A stretch of DNA of 64,000 nucleotides, from the NCBI GenBank assembly GCA_034440575.1, contig JAOTOL010001646.1:1951501-2015500 (forward strand). The letters are read 5' to 3'. Below, piece after piece: positions 1-12,111 of the stretch (position 1 is its first letter; each line of letters starts with the position of its first letter). The notes under the pieces are model-generated. The model ran no database searches. It had not been told where the DNA came from and was given only the letters and a program-made list of their open reading frames with translations. A program made the position numbers and the translations under genes. Origin of the DNA: Imbricaverruca yamaguchii (lineage: Eukaryota > Arthropoda > Thecostraca > Neoverrucidae).

Positions 1-961
1 TGTGGTGCCGACACAGACCCGGCCAGCATCGACCCTTGCGAATGGCGACCTGCGCCTGGGGAGCCCCGGCCCCGGCACCGAGAGCGGTCCTCCCGGTGTT
101 GGTCGACGACAGCTGTTGTCCGTGTCCACGCCGCGCAGCGGGCGTCGCTGCGCCGGCCCGACCCGGTGTTGGGTGTCAGACGACCCCGCTGACCCGTCAC
201 CGACAGGGGACGGCTGACCGCCGCCGACAGGGAGGGGGACCGGCCACCGACGCCGGGGAGCTGACGGCGCGGCGGGGGGGGGGGGGCTGACCGGCCGTAG
301 CGGCGCCGCTGATGGACCGTGACGAGTGTGACGGCAGCGTCTCAATTCCGCCGCGACATACCACCCCCGCACCGTGACGGCCAAATGCAGCGTGAGATTA
401 GCCGGCGGCCGGGGGGTCGGCTGACACCACCGGCTGTTGGCAAAACGCGGCCGACAAAACGGGCGCGACAGGTCCCACGGTAGTGGGAGGGTCGCTGCCG
501 ACCGGGGACAGCTGAACGTTGCCGCCCACTCCCCCACCGAGGCGGAGGGGGAGAGAAGTCCGGCCAGTGGGGGGAGGACGGATCGCTGGAAGCTGCGGCA
601 CGAGCTGGCACACACCGGGTGGTCCTCCTACGCCGGTTGGTGTGCAGTGCTTGTCCGCTTCTCGTGTGGCGGCTCTGCATGGGCTTCGCCACCGAAGAAG
701 AAGAGAAAGGTGCAGCACTTGGCATTTATAGTACGTAGAAGGTGATAGAGAATAAACTTTCTTACTAAGCCTAGAATTAGCTCGCGCTGTATCTTCTATC
801 CTGTGTTAATACAGCCAGAAATATGGTGATTGAGTGTGACAGCAGCTGAATGCAGAATGCTTCTTAAATGTTCGCGGCCGACAGCGGTAGGTACTCGCCG
901 AGCAGCCTATCACGTCCTGCATCGCTCAAAACCAAGCATGCATCTCACCGCTCGATCGGAT
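1..961. other. Left edge, GC-rich then AT-richer sequence, no gene assigned
   Basis: Positions 1-660 are GC-rich with degenerate short repeats (gctgaccg and gccgacag types). A plus-strand frame at 437-745 ends in a basic PKKKRKV motif, a stop, and an AATAAA six bases beyond the stop; it is discussed as a finding but is not called as a gene. Confidence 0.5.
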
Positions 962-1149
962 GAGGGCGTGACGGTTAGGCCATGACTGTGGAGGTCACGG
1001 CGACGGTCGTTCCGTCATCCCATCACCGTCACAGATACGACTGTGAGCTGAGGGTCTGGAGGTCACGGTCAGGGTCGTCCCGTCGTCCCATCACTGTCAC
1101 AGATGTGACGGTGAGGACGGAGTGCGATGGCGGGGTCGCAAAGATAGGC
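962..1149. repeat. Degenerate tandem duplication of about 72 bp
   Basis: Two copies of a segment containing ctggaggtcacgg and catcacygtcacagat lie end to end. The sequence leads into the 28-bp minisatellite to the right and shares its GTGACGG motif. Confidence 0.55.
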
Positions 1150-2821
1150 ATGCAACAACGAGCGTGTGCCTGTGAGGACGTGACGGCAAGGGTGTGACGG
1201 TGGGGCTCGCAACAGTAAAGGACTGTTCACACCTAGCGTAATCTCGACGCACTGTAGGAATCGACGCAATGCTAGCGGACAGTTAGCATGGGGCCCAATG
1301 AGTCTGTCGATTCTGCCATTGCGTCGGCCTTGCGTCAGCTGTCTGCCGAGTCCGACAAAACGCTGGCGATTTCCGAGCGGACAAAGTTGGGTTTTCTGAA
1401 CTTTTTCCGCTCGGCGCACCAACGGCCTTGACGCAAGGTCGACAGACTGCTCGGGATAAGCTGCGGTCGCCATATTTGCCGATCTTCGGCGAATTGGGGC
1501 CACATCGGCTGCGGTTGTTCAGCTTGTAAGTCGCAACATGTCTTAACATGTGTGTCGGGATTACGCCTAGTCCGTCATTGCGCTGGTCTTTTTTGCGTCC
1601 AGATTATGCTAGGTGTGAACAGTCCTTAAGGGTACGGCTGTGAGGACGTGACGGTAAGGGTGTGACGGTGGGGCTCGTAACGGTAGGGGTGTGACTGTGA
1701 GAGCGTGATGGTAAGGGTGTGACTGTGAAGACGTGATGATAAGGGTGTGCCTGTGAGGTCGTGATGGTAGGGGTGTGACTGTGAGGACGTGATGGTAAGG
1801 GTGTAACTGTGAGGACGTGATGGTAAGGGTGTGGCTATGAGGATGTGACTGTGAGGTCGTGATGGTAGGGGTGTGACTGTGAGAGCGTGATGGTAAGGGT
1901 GTGACTGTGAGGACGTGACGGTAAGGGTGTGGCTATGAGGACGTGACTGTGAGGACGTGACGGTAAGGGTGTGGCTGTGAGGACGTGACGGTAAGGGTGT
2001 GACTGTGAGGACGTGACGGTAAGGGTGTGACTGTGAGGACGTGACGGTAAGGGTGTGGCTGTGAGGACGTGACGGTAAGGGTGTGATGGTGGGGCTCGTA
2101 ACGGTAAGGGTGTGGCTGTGAGGACGTGACGGTAAGGGTGTGACTGTGAGGACGTGATGGTAAGGGTGTGGCTGTGAGGACGTGATGGTAAGGGTGTGGC
2201 TGTGAGGACGTGATGGTAAGGGTGTGGCTGTAAGGACGTGATGGTGAGGGAGTGACGGTGGGGCTCGTAACGGTAAGGGTGTGACTGTGAGGACGTGATG
2301 GTAAGGGTGTGGCTGTGAGGACGTGACGGTAAGGTGTGGACTGTGAGGACGTGATGGTAAGGGTGTGGCTGTGAGGACGTGATGAGGACGTGATGGTAAG
2401 GGTGTGGCTGTAGAGGACGTGATGGTAAGGGTGTGACTGTGAGGACGTGACGAGGGGTGGGTAGTGGGTGTGGCTGTGAGGACGTGATGGGTGTGGCTGT
2501 GAGGACGTGATGTTGATGGTAGGGGGTGTGGCTGTGAGGACGTGATGGTAAGGGTGTGGCTGTGAGGACGTGATGGTAAGGGTGTGGCTGTGAGGACGTG
2601 ATGGTAAGGGTGTGGCTGTGAGGACGTGATGGTAAGGGTGTGGCTGTGAGGACGTGACGGTAAGGGTGTGGCTGTGAGGACGTGACGGTAAGGGGTGACT
2701 GTGAGGACGTGATGGTAAGGGTGTGGCTGTGAGGACGTGACGGTAAGGGTGTGACTGTGAGGACGTGACGGTAAGGGTGTGGCTGTAAGGACGTGATGGT
2801 GAGGGGTGACGGTGGGGCTCG
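1150..2821. repeat. 28-bp minisatellite (GTGAGGACGTGAYGGTAAGG type)
   Basis: About 40 units of a 28-bp repeat with variants at a few positions (GAC/GGC, TGAC/TGAT), plus irregular spacers containing ggtggggctcg at intervals. It is split by the MITE at 1219-1626. Because 28 is not a multiple of three and the unit lacks stops on one strand, it creates a 430-codon frame that is not a gene. Confidence 0.95.
1219..1626. mobile_element. Harbinger-like MITE (408 bp) with long TIRs and TAA target duplication
   Basis: The two ends are inverted copies: the first 19 bases, AGGACTGTTCACACCTAGC, are identical, and the match extends to about 33 bases with two differences. A TAA triplet lies directly outside each end (1216-1218 and 1627-1629). 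A three-base TWA duplication is characteristic of PIF/Harbinger elements. The interior has a further hairpin (CCGAGCGGA pairing with TCCGCTCGG near 1374-1415) and no transposase frame, so it is non-autonomous. It sits inside a minisatellite. Confidence 0.8.
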
Positions 2822-3813
2822 CCCACGCAGCGGCCTTCCATCTGCCGTGACAGGGCGGTCCAGCCTGCGGCCAGGTGTCGCACTGACTGATCACCGCCCT
2901 GCCAGCACTGTTTGCCATGTCGTCACCGATCTCCGCAGACTCATTCGTCTTCGGTTCGACGCGTGTTCCGCACGAGGTTCGCCTCTGGCCGGCGATAGGA
3001 CGCTGACCCCCACGATTCCCGCTCGGGACGTGGAAAATGCCATCCGCCTGGCTGGCCGATACGGAACCGTGAGTTCAGACGTCTACCGGTAGGTGGCCTA
3101 GCGCTATATTACAGCCGTCCCAACAGGAGTAACTTCCGAAAAGAAGAGTGGATGCTTCCTTTTAGCTCGAGATGGGTCGTTTTTTTGCTTTCGTATATTT
3201 CCCGCAATTGTACCTGAACGCTGACAGCAAGGAACTGAGTATGTCAGCGCCTTCATATGCTAACCACTTCCGATATACTGAAAACATTTCAACAAGATCC
3301 AAGTGCATTTAAACCCACACCCCCGAGAAACCCTTCACGCAAACATATAAAATCAGAAATTTCCCCATCAAATTATGATGATATATGCCATCAAATGCAT
3401 AATCTGAGGTAGTAGCACAAACGATCCATTGCACACACGATGCTGATAAAACGATACTGCAATTCATTCACTCAGGATGAATAAGATTGAAGCGTTGGCA
3501 GCTATAACCTGACAGGTGGAATACAGCGTATTATATGTGCAAGGAATGAATGGCACAGCCATCGTACGGATCCACATGTAATTAAGTGTGCAGCGTTTTG
3601 AAGAAAAATACCGACATCGGACCAGTACCAGAAAACTTTACACAGATAATGCATGGGACAGGATTAATGTTCAGAAACTTACAGGGACCTTGAATGGACT
3701 TGGGCACCTGGAACCCCGAAAACCTGGAGCATTCTAGGACAGCTGTTGTTGTGAAAGATGCGTACATGATTCAGCTCCATCACGCATCCACCTCCTCCCT
3801 GTGCAGTGCTGAT
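2822..3813. other. Unassigned non-coding stretch
   Basis: Mostly AT-rich unique sequence between two minisatellites. The only frames are short and without recognisable content. Confidence 0.5.
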
Positions 3814-4826
3814 CGTTAGGCTATGTTCCTGCCTGTGAGTAGTCTGGCTGTCGTTAGGCTGTGTTCCTGTCTGTGGGTAGTCTGGCTGTCGTTAGGCTGT
3901 GTTCCTGTCTGTGGGTAGTCTGGCTGTCGTTAGGCTGTGTTCCTGTCTGTGGGTAGTCCGGCTGTCGTTAGGCTGTGTTCCTGTCTGTGGGTAGTCTGGC
4001 TGTTGTTAGGCTGTGTTCCTGTCTGTGGGTAGTCTGGCTGTCGTTAGGCTGTGTTCCTTCTGTGGTAGTCTGGCTGTCGTTAGGCTGTGTTCCTGTCTGT
4101 GGGTAGTCTGGCTGTCGTTAGGCTGTGTTCCTGTCTGTGGGTAGTCTGGCTGTCGTTAGGTGTTTCTTTGGGGGGGTTGCTGTGCCTTGTGGTGTCTGGC
4201 TGTCGTTAGGCTGTGTTCCTGTCTGTGGGTAGTCTGGCTGTCGTTAGGCTGTGTTCCTGTCTGTGAGTAGTCTGGCTGTCGTTAGGCTGTGTTCCTGTCT
4301 GTGGGTAGTCTGGCTGTCGTTAGGCTGTGTTCCTGTCTGTGGGTAGTCTGGCTGTCGTTAGGCTGTGTTCCTGTCTGTGGGTAGGCCGGCTGTCGTTAGG
4401 CTGTGTTCCTGTCTGTGTGTAGTCTGGCTGTCGTTAGGCTGTGTTCCTGTCTGTGGGTAGGCTGGCTGTCGTTAGGCTGTGTTCCTGTCTGTGGGTAGTC
4501 TGGCTGTCGTTAGGCTGTGCCCTGCCTGTGTGGGTAGGCGTGAGTAGTCTGGCTGTCGTTAGGCTGTGTTCCTGTCTGTGGGTAGTCTGGCTGTCGTTAG
4601 GCTGTGTTCCTGTCTGTGGTAGTCTGGCTGGTCGTTAGGCTGTGTTCCTGTCTTGTGGTAGTCTGGCTGCGTTAGGCTGTGTTCCTGTCTGTGGGTAGTC
4701 TGGCTGTCGTTAGGCTGTGTTCCTGTCTGTGGGTAGGCCGGCTGTCGTTAGGCTGTGTTCCTGTCTGTGGGTAGTCTGGCTGTCGTTAGGCTGTGTTCCT
4801 GTCTGTGGGTAGTCTGACTGGTCGTA
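3814..4826. repeat. 38-bp minisatellite, about 27 units
   Basis: The unit contains GTTAGGCTGTGTTCCTGTCT followed by gtgggtagtctggctgtc. Most units are near-identical; a few have short deletions and one is disrupted near 4160-4195. Confidence 0.95.
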
Positions 4827-5599
4827 CACAGCCCTCAGCGTGTGCATAGACCAGGCTGCTTAATTTCAACAATGCGTTATATTTATTAACTTGCTATTTC
4901 CTACGTATATCCTACAGTAGATGGTAAACTCACACGGTGAGGTGCAATACTGCATCGAAAATGAAAACTGAGCATGTCGGATATGGCAAAAGTTTGCCCA
5001 CCAGCCAATCTTTTCACAACAGTGCATATCAGTATGCAATGTGGGTTCTCCCCATTTTTTTAAATGCTTGGCACTTTCAATACCAAATATTCTACGTCGA
5101 ACGGCTGGAAACGACGAGACTGAAATTAGTTTGTGATTTGTGCATCAACCTCCCGCATTAAACAAGACATTTATTCAAGAGCTGTGTCAATTTGCAAGCC
5201 CTGACACCACAATTCTCATTTAATATTAACTAAAGAATACATCCGGCGCTTATTACAAGTTGATGTGCAAGCCAATGCCGGTCGTGCGCATCTCCAACAA
5301 GTGCAGAATGAGTATTCACCGTCACTACTGTGACAGCTGGGGTCGTCAAGCAAGTCACACACAGGCCAATCAGTCCGTAGTTACTTACAGGCATGCGTCA
5401 GTTCCTCATTATTCGACAAAGGTCACTTTCACACTGCACGCCGCAAAAACAGCCACACGTGAAGAAGCGTCCGAGTTGCCTTCCGGGGCTCGTCATATCG
5501 CGGGACAGCACAATGGTGTTGGCCTAGCAGGTGCACTATTACGCATACCTTAATAATGAGCCATCTGCCAGTTATCTGGAGATGACTTTCTCTGACACA
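4827..5599. other. Unassigned AT-rich stretch
   Basis: Unique-looking sequence with short frames under 100 codons and no recognisable domain, repeat or splice context. Confidence 0.5.
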
Positions 5600-5822
5600 C
5601 ACCGTGTTCCAGACACGACACTGCTTCTCCGACAATTCACTGTATCCGAGAATCGACACTGCTCCTCCGACAATTAACTGTACCCGAGAATCGACACTGC
5701 TCCTCCGACAATTAACTGTACCCGAGAATCGACACTGCTTCTCCGACAGTTCACTGTGTCCGAGAACCGACACTACTAATTAGACATTTCACCGTGTCCA
5801 AGAATCGACACTGCTTCCTCGT
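5600..5822. repeat. 38-bp minisatellite, about 6 units
   Basis: Units of the form CGACACTGCTYCTCCGACA followed by a variable stretch and cccgagaat. The array resembles the one at 6050 and probably shares its origin. Confidence 0.85.
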
Positions 5823-6049
5823 CACACCTCCGTGCCTGATAACAGACTGCTCACCAGAGGAGCAGCCAAGGGGTGCACCGGAGCCTGCCCCTCCCCGTTA
5901 GCAACCGGAATACACTAGATAAAACAAGACATTTTGAGATTGTCACCGCAAAAACGGAAATTTCGGCGCACAAAGAGAGCTAAAAGCGGTCTTTGTCTCA
6001 TCATGTTATTTGATCACCAACCCTCCCCTGAACAAATCCTGGCTGTGCC

Positions 6050-6605
6050 TCTGTGCTCCTCCGGGATTTCACTGCATCTCGGCCCGAGTATCTGTGAGGA
6101 CCGACACACGTGCTCCCCGAACACCCACCGTAACTGAGGACCGACACACGTGCTCCCCGAACACCTACCGTACCTGAGGACCGACACACGTGCTCCTCCA
6201 ACACCCACCGTACCTGTGGACCGACACACGTGCTCTTCTCACACCCACCGTACTTGAGAACCGACACACGTGTCGTGTCTGCGTGTGTGGACCGACACAC
6301 GTGCTCTTCTCACGCCCGCCGCCTGTGTCTGAGGAGTGAGGACGGCGGCACACGCATTCCTCCGACATCCCGCCGTGTCTCTATCCGAGTGTGGCCGAGA
6401 ACCGACACAACTGCTCCTCCGACACCCCGCAGTGCCTGTCTCGGGTGACCGACACACGCGCTCCCCCAACACCCACCGTACCTGAGGACCGACACAACTG
6501 CTCCTCCGACACCCCGCAGTGCCTGTCTCGGATGACCGACACACGCGCTCCTCGGACACCCTGCCGAGTCCGCGTTTGAGGAGCGAGGACCGACACCCGG
6601 CGGGG
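6050..6605. repeat. 40-bp degenerate minisatellite, about 13 units
   Basis: Units contain GACCGACACACGTGCTCC and accyaccgtacctgag. The right half shows a larger-scale repeat with a second unit type (cgacaccccgcagtgcctgt). Short frames on the minus strand spanning the array are artefacts. Confidence 0.85.
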
Positions 6606-7339
6606 ACGAGGAGTGACAGGTGGTCGGGACGATCCAATCAACAACATCCCGCGCAGGCCTCACTGTCGACGGCACCTAGTCTTGCAGCGAGCCGGGTCCG
6701 GCTGATCGGTTGTCGGTGGACTTCTCGGTAAGGTCGAAGCGCCGATCGTCACCGTCGCGACGGCGGCATTTTCGCAAACATAAATTCGTCTAACAGTAAA
6801 CGTCGTCAGGCCTTGTTGCAAAAGGATCGAACAGAGACATGTAAAAATGTGTCTATGCTCAGTACAGCACTCCACAACATGATCATATAAAAAATGGTTC
6901 GGAGTAAGCAACACAGCACAACAATGATTTGCAGCAATATCACGACACAGTGCATGAGGTTACATGTGTGAAGGGATTTTTTTTATACAGTATTAAAATT
7001 AATTTATCGTTGATTAAGCTTGAAAGAGGCAAACGTTGCTGCCTCTTGGCTTAACCCGACTAACTCGGGGAATTTTGATCATGGCAAAGCTCTGCAGTCT
7101 ACGGTTCAACACACGTGGAAGTCTTCGTGGTCTCAAAAGCCTCACGTGCTTTTTCGGTCCGAAGCGATCAATTATGAAGCAAAATAACAATTTGGCATTT
7201 CAGCTCCAAAACATACCATTAAAGATGTGTTTAGCTCCAAATGAGAGCACGGTAGACAAAATACTGGCAGGATGGGTCGCACGAGTGGCAGGATGGGAGG
7301 ATGTGATTGCACATTTTACACAGGGCCATAGATGAAGAC

Positions 7340-7571
7340 AAGGGGCGGATCTAGGGGAGGTGCTACGGGATCATGCACTTTTCAAGATGATCTGATTTAT
7401 AACAAAGCTGACTTACTCACGATTTGCGGGAAAACCTGAAAATAACGTTCGCAAAAGGTGTTTTACGTTCAAGCTCATGACCTGAGCAATCCAAATCCGA
7501 TATTGTCAGACCATTTGCAGTAATGATTTCTACTTGGGCTCCCTCGAACTGGCTGACTGGATCCGCCCCTG
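7340..7571. mobile_element. Possible degraded hAT-type MITE
   Basis: The left end reads AGGGGCGGATCTAG, and the right end, read on the other strand, reads AGGGGCGGATCCAG. Ends of this kind occur in many short DNA transposons of invertebrates. No convincing 8-bp target duplication is left and there is no transposase frame, so the class is tentative. Confidence 0.4.
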
Positions 7572-8087
7572 CGCAAGGCCAAACCGAGGGGAAGAGGAGC
7601 GTGCCCTTTCAGCCAGTTGGAATTCAACATCAGGTCTGTTGCACTCCGTGTGACGATTGGCGGCTTAAATTGTTATTCCCATCCCTTGTCGAATGTACAC
7701 GCTGACATCCTTGGAAGAATAGCTTGGAATCATCTAGCGTAAAAGTTCCCGGAATCTGTAATTTAATCGCCTGCAGTACCATGGAACAGGTGATTGAAAA
7801 TGTCATCCTAAATCGATCTTTCCTCTAAAGTTTGAAAGATACACCACGGAAATAAATAAAACGGGAATAATTAAAGCAGATAAATTAACATATCCAGTCC
7901 GATGAATGGCAATGCTGCCTATACGAGAAATGCAATTTCAATGAAGCACATTCCGATATTCCTCGGAACATGCGAAGTAGTTCTAGACTGACTGGAGACC
8001 ATCTAAATTTGGAATTCTGCACATTGGATAGCCCCAAAAGCATAGCCGAGCACCTGAGACAAAAGCATTCGTCTATGTGAACTGTTC

Positions 8088-8150
8088 GTTAGTTAGTTAG
8101 TTATTAGGCCTTTAAGGCGCATCGACTAGATCGGTCATGTAGCGCCCATG
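8088..8150 (-). mobile_element. Dispersed 60-bp tail repeat, copy 1
   Basis: On the minus strand it reads GGGCGCTACATGACCG, then a short A/T-rich stretch, and ends in (TAAC)n. This looks like the 3' end of a LINE or SINE inserted in 5'-truncated form. Confidence 0.65.
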
Positions 8151-9059
8151 TGTGAACTGTTCAGATATACTTGATTGAAGATCGGCATAGTAAGGGGACT
8201 AGCAGGCAGCTTGTCACCCTTTCTTAGAAACGTTTACCATGTATGTAATTATATGATGTTGAACATAAATTATTTACATATAAAGTCAGCTATCTGATGC
8301 TGACACTCTCTATCGAGAATACACTAGATCATTCTCTGAAACCAATTCACCGAGTTAAAAATGGACATTGGCTGGAAATCGCATTCACTCCTATGCACTC
8401 ATTAATTCATAAATCGTCAATTGGAAATAAAAGCATAGTAGGCACCGCTCCTCAAGTAAATGAGACTCACATTATTTTGCATTCATTGAACCATGTTCAC
8501 ATATCCAGCTATGTACCACACTCCTTTGAAATAACTCAACTAGAGTGTTTTGCATCTGCTGGTAATCTACAACGCTCTTCTGTTCCATGAAAGAAAATTT
8601 TACGTATGCCGAAGTTGGTTATTACTCGTGGAAATCGATAATTCCTAATCTACCTGATGTTATGCGCGTGGCCAGTATATAGGTAAGCATGGCCCTCGAG
8701 TCAACTGGCTGTCCTGTATGCAAAATATATTTGATTTCGATATATTTAATTGCTTAGCTGATGGTAAAGTACTAACTAGTTATCTAGCCGCAAAAATCCT
8801 AAGTATTTGCAGATATAATGACATGTGGTGGTACTTCTTTTTTTCTTGTCAGAACACGGCCAATCTGTACGCATTAGCTGGTGTAAACGGTGGAGTTAAG
8901 TTTTGTTGCGCTACACGTTTCATGAATGGTCTCAGACATCCAATATCGTGTTAGGGAGAGTGCGAGCGTGTCAATGATTGTTTTCATAACGTGACACGGA
9001 AGCACATGACTGATATCAATCACTGTCATCAATGTTCCGATACATTTGGCTTCTGTATG

Positions 9060-9060
<1 letters not shown>

Positions 9061-9106
<46 letters not shown>

Positions 9107-9156
9107 GTGCGTGCGTGCGTGCGTGCGTGCGGTCGTGTGCGTCCGTGCGTGCGTGG

Positions 9157-9227
<71 letters not shown>
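9061..9227. repeat. TG and TGCG microsatellite
   Basis: (TG)n for about 40 bases passes into (TGCG)n for about 120 bases with two interruptions. Confidence 0.98.
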
Positions 9228-11300
9228 TTTGTACGTTAAATGTTTGTTCATGAATATGCCAAGATCGCTTACTCTTCTTCTCTCAGTAGCCGTGTTACCC
9301 CATCTCGTCTACTAGTAGGCTGCACGTCGCGAGGTAAAACCTGTGAGTCCAAGAATAGGTCTTATGTTTTTGCTGCGGTACCCTTCAAATTATTTTTGTT
9401 CAGCCACTCAATCAGCAAGGTTAACCCATTGCCGATTATCTGAGCCATGTCTGGCAGACTCCACCTGGCTCCGATAGGCTCCTCAGCACGCTCTTCGGAC
9501 CCATATGCTCGGAGGATTCCTGTGGGAGAGTGTCTGCATTCACCTCCTGTGGGTGCTGACGAAGACTGAAAGCGTACCCCAACGCTTTAACGCTTTACCA
9601 ATTTGAAGTGTCATAGCATATGTAAGCAACAGCGCACTGAAGGTGCTTCAAAGGGCAGAACATTCATAAATCACTGCACCACCACAGCGTTTATGGTATT
9701 GCTTCGGTCGACTATCGTGGTGGCCAGCGCAGCACGGGGATATAGTGCAACGGCTCAGCACGAGCAGTAACTCACGCACCTGCACGGCGACAAGAGCTTC
9801 CAGTCGACACATGTCTGCAGCCGCTCCAGACAACCCACCAGCGCCGGAGCACCCAAGTCCAGACACGCCGCTCCCCATACTCATTCAGAGACATATTCAG
9901 CTGCACTGGAATACTTGACTATGCATGGGTATTGCATACGCAATCATCGCATTTGCGTTGGGGGAAACTCAAGTGCATCGGAGTCGGATTTCTCATGTAT
10001 GGCTTGTTCATAACCGGCGGAGGGGACGGACGGGATCCTCTCGCGACCGCATGTGGGACCCGCAATCGTTTCGCCCCCGCCCGGCACTGCCTCAGCTATC
10101 AAATGTTAACAACCGCACGGTGTCACTGTGCCCGGAGCGTGCACCACCTCGGACATAATGACATGCGCAAACCGAGCCGACCGTTTATATATCCGCTTAT
10201 ATATCCCAATACAAATGTCATAGCAGGTAACATTTCTCCGTGGAACTAAATGTACGCTACTTGGTCGAATTTTTCATCCGCCTGTTTGTTAGACTTTACG
10301 ACGGATGCTCGCTGCGCTCAAACTGGTGTTTATACACATCATTATCCTGTCATGAGAGATGCGTGCCTGGATATAACTGATTCTTAGCGGTGCCATTACC
10401 ATCTTACGTAGAAATGTACTTCTACGAAGTCCAAGCACATGCATGTCAAGAGGTTGTTATACTAAAGCTTGGTCTACCGTGGGCTATCGAACATTTTCCG
10501 GTCGGTAACGAAACACAAGAAGACTTATACGAAGCCCAATATTAACATATGCAACGTATCACTACTACGCTGCATAATGACGTCGACTGACGACCATCGG
10601 TCGAGATGTCGGGATCGTCGTCAGCCAAGGATGTCGGAGTCTGTGACTCATATCTCGCGAGCGGTTGACGGATAGGAAAAAGGTGGCACTGACGGCACCG
10701 CCGCCGCCGCCGCCGCCGCCCGCCGCCCGCCGCCACTTTATTGAACATGCCGCCGGAGGGGGAGGGGGGAGCGCGGCTAACGTGATGCGAGGCGGGGCCG
10801 GCCCGGTTGTGTTTTATGATGTTGGTCGCCGCGCGCGCGTGCACAGCTCGACCGAGCTCGGCCCGACCCGCGCCACAACAACCGACACGGCCGACACACT
10901 TGCCGGCCCAGATTAGCCTAATGGTACATAACGCGTCGCGTCAAAGCCGGCGACTAGCGCTAACGCGGACATTCTGAACACCGAAAACTTTCCCTAATTC
11001 GGGCGCCGGAGATGTTGCGGAAATGCTTGCGCTACTATGCGATGTGGTGCCGTTTCGCTCTCCCTTCCCCTGTCCCGGCGATGCAATTTTAGCCACAGCC
11101 TCAGATATAATGAGGTATGCAAACAGCACCGTGTAAATTCCTTGGCTATATATTGCAACCGTTTTGGAACAAATGCTACCCATCAGTGAAAAAGCACCTT
11201 TTAGGCAGTGGAGAACCGGGAGGGGGAACAGAGTAGCCCCTGGCGGGTTCGACGGGGTCCTCCAGGCGTTCGCCTTGAGAGGCTCTTAAGGGCCCCTTAG
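9228..11300. other. Unassigned stretch with a CpG-rich block
   Basis: Positions 10690-10910 are strongly CpG-rich, with a (CCG)n run at 10701-10732, and could be a promoter-type island. No first exon could be defined. The rest is unremarkable. Confidence 0.4.
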
Positions 11301-11412
11301 GCCGATGTAAAGGGCCTCTGTTCCGACGTGAAGGGTCTCTGGGCCGACGTGAAGGGTCTCTGGGCCGACGTGAAGGGTCTCTGGGCCGACGTGAAGGGTC
11401 TCTGGATCGACG
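11301..11412. repeat. 21-bp tandem array
   Basis: About five units of GACGTGAAGGGTCTCTGGGC type; the first and last are diverged. The period is a multiple of three, so frames stay open. Confidence 0.85.
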
Positions 11413-12040
11413 AAAGGAGCTCGGGCTGACGGACAAGGTTCTGGGCTGATGAAGGCGGCTCCGAGTCAACAGAGTCAGTCAGTACTCCCTGAGGGCGAGG
11501 AGGGAGAGGATGAGTATGCTTAGAGGCGTATCGAACCAAAGAAAGCATTTGCGCCGTCTTTAAAGCAAGTGGGTTTTCCAAACAAGCTTAAGGCTAGTGC
11601 GCAATTGGTTGTTTGTCGCCAGCTAAATGGGTTGTGTTTTTCTGGTCCTTGCCGGACTGGAGTTTTATTCCAGGTCTCTCATTAGATGCACCAGAGCGGT
11701 GTGCCTTGCTTCCCGATGTATTTAGCATATTTTCCTCCTAAATTTGAGTGATTGTGCGTGGGCAAAAGCAATGCTTCATCTCTCACATATCCAGAAATGC
11801 TCTCTTCATTATCATGGATGCCTGTTGCTCGAGCATGAGTGCTGAAGGCAACGCAGGGGGTGTTGGCGCCTGACATTTGAGCAGGCAGCCACCATCATCG
11901 TCAGCCTACGACTACAGTACAATGGTGACTTGTAAATATATAACAGCTAATAAAGACAGAAAGACGTCGCGGTATATTGAGTCATAATATGCAGAAAATG
12001 AAACTTCAATAGGCAGCTATTTGATATGAGGCACACACAC

Positions 12041-12111
<71 letters not shown>

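Larger units (their letters stand above)
6606..9060. other. Unassigned stretch with two small repeat elements
   Basis: AT-rich sequence holding the possible hAT-type MITE at 7340 and a tail-repeat copy at 8088. I see no coding signal elsewhere. Confidence 0.5.

Noticed and set aside
1150..2821. CRISPR-like array
   Set aside because: Units are contiguous without unique spacers; none of the tandem arrays in the window has repeat-spacer structure.
1626..2918. 430-codon minus-strand frame rich in His, Ser, Thr and Pro
   Set aside because: It is produced entirely by the 28-bp minisatellite, and other frames over the same array are open too.
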